This document shows, in pieces, positions 63,418 to 64,000 of a DNA stretch of 64,000 nt (position 1 is its first letter; each line of letters starts with the position of its first letter). A program made the translations under genes and the position numbers. The DNA lies in NCBI GenBank assembly GCA_900473415.1, contig UCLR01000001.1:1-64000 (forward strand), written 5' to 3'. The stretch is from Hyphomicrobiales bacterium (GTDB lineage Bacteria > Pseudomonadota > Alphaproteobacteria > Rhizobiales > Beijerinckiaceae). Under the pieces are notes generated by a model. It made no database searches and was not told where the DNA came from. It worked only from the letters and a program-made list of their open reading frames with translations.

Positions 63418-64000
63418 TGATAGCGGATCCTCGGGTCGCTCAGCGCATAGGAGAGGTCGATCACGAGATTGATCAGCACGTAGGTGCCGGCGGTGAGCAG
63501 GATGATCGCCTGGATCAGCGGGTAGTCGCGGGCCAGTACGCCGTCGACGACCAGCCGGCCAAGGCCGGGGATGTTGAAGACCGTCTCGGTGACGACGACG
63601 CCGGAGACCATCATCGCGAAACCGGTGCCAACCACGGTGAGGATCGGGATTGCGGCGTTGCGCAGCGCGTGGCGGAACAGCACGATCCGCTCACCCAGCC
63701 CCTTGGCCCGCGCCGTGCGGACATAGTCCTCGCGCATCACCTCCAGCATCGAGGCGCGCGTCATGCGCGAGACCAGTGCGATGTAGAAGAAGGACAGCGC
63801 CAGTCCCGGCAGCAGGATGCGATGGAGGAACGGCCCGAAGCCTTCGGTGAGCGGCTTGTAGCCCTGCACCGGGAACCATTTCAGATCGACCGCGAAGACG
63901 GCGATCAGCACATAGCCGATCACGAAGATGGGTACGGAGAAGCCGACGACCGACAACGCCATGACGAAGCGGTCGACCAGCCCGCCGTGGCGCCAGGCCG
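63414..64000 (-). CDS. DppB-type ABC transporter permease, partial
   Basis: Partial: the frame stays open to the right edge, so the N-terminus lies outside. The 3' part includes SRMTRASMLEVMREDYVRTARAKGLGERIVLFRHALRNAAIPILTVVG (EAA loop) and ETVFNIPGLGRLVVDGVLARDYPLIQA, diagnostic of DppB/OppB. It is the partner of the DppC-type permease and the first gene of this operon visible here. Confidence 0.93.
   Translation of the reverse strand, partial: AWRHGGLVDRFVMALSVVGFSVPIFVIGYVLIAVFAVDLKWFPVQGYKPLTEGFGPFLHRILLPGLALSFFYIALVSRMTRASMLEVMREDYVRTARAKGLGERIVLFRHALRNAAIPILTVVGTGFAMMVSGVVVTETVFNIPGLGRLVVDGVLARDYPLIQAIILLTAGTYVLINLVIDLSYALSDPRIRYQ

Noticed and set aside
1..64000. CRISPR arrays, rRNA and tRNA genes
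   Set aside because: No regularly spaced repeats and no recognisable rRNA or tRNA sequence seen on either strand.

Overview
The window is a GC-rich chromosome segment from an alphaproteobacterium, probably a facultatively methylotrophic member of the Hyphomicrobiales (Bosea- or Methylobacterium-like). The evidence is a XoxF lanthanide methanol dehydrogenase locus with glutathione-dependent formaldehyde oxidation, a MucR/Ros regulator, and a PqqA carrying the EVTSY core known from Methylobacterium. The genus is inferred, not proven.

Region 1 (1-17.3 kb) is a C1-oxidation block. It holds formaldehyde detoxification (adh, gfa) with a divergent AraC regulator, and pqqE, pqqD and pqqA but no pqqB or pqqC. 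Upstream of pqqA lie a DUF1194 VWA-like protein, a pentapeptide-repeat protein, a SoxYZ-like carrier and a zinc metallohydrolase. On the plus strand follow xoxF with a strong terminator, a cytochrome c (XoxG), a periplasmic binding protein (XoxJ) and a CxxCW protein. The minus strand then carries the quinoprotein-associated ABC system: binding protein, beta-propeller, a 23-codon ORF, ATPase, permease and a small exported protein. Methanol would be oxidised by XoxF to formaldehyde, electrons leave through XoxG, and Gfa plus the class III dehydrogenase carry formaldehyde onward.

Region 2 (17.7-44.2 kb) is an exopolysaccharide locus. It has a LuxR-type regulator, glycosyltransferases, a pyruvyltransferase remnant, a deacetylase, a nucleotidyltransferase, a Wzy-like polymerase, an initiating phosphoglycosyltransferase, a Wza-like exporter, two Wzz-like proteins with broken Walker A motifs, and an ECF sigma factor. 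In its middle sit two paralogous secreted proteins of unknown family. One has a Sec-type signal. The other lacks one and is followed by a type I secretion ABC transporter and membrane-fusion protein, both carrying catalytically dead C39-like domains. No Wzx flippase is seen.

Region 3 (44.7-54 kb) has a DksA-type zinc-finger protein, then a minus-strand operon pairing two PLP decarboxylases with two AspT-type exchangers, preceded by mucR. Region 4 (54-59.4 kb) holds aldose 1-epimerase, then a small islet (aspartate carbamoyltransferase homologue plus a GGDEF-EAL protein) flanked by transposase and recombinase remnants that share a 42-bp direct repeat. Region 5 (59.4-64 kb) is an operon of peptide-type ABC permeases, a fused two-domain ATPase, a nitrilase-family hydrolase and a carboxymuconolactone decarboxylase-like protein; its first gene runs off the window.
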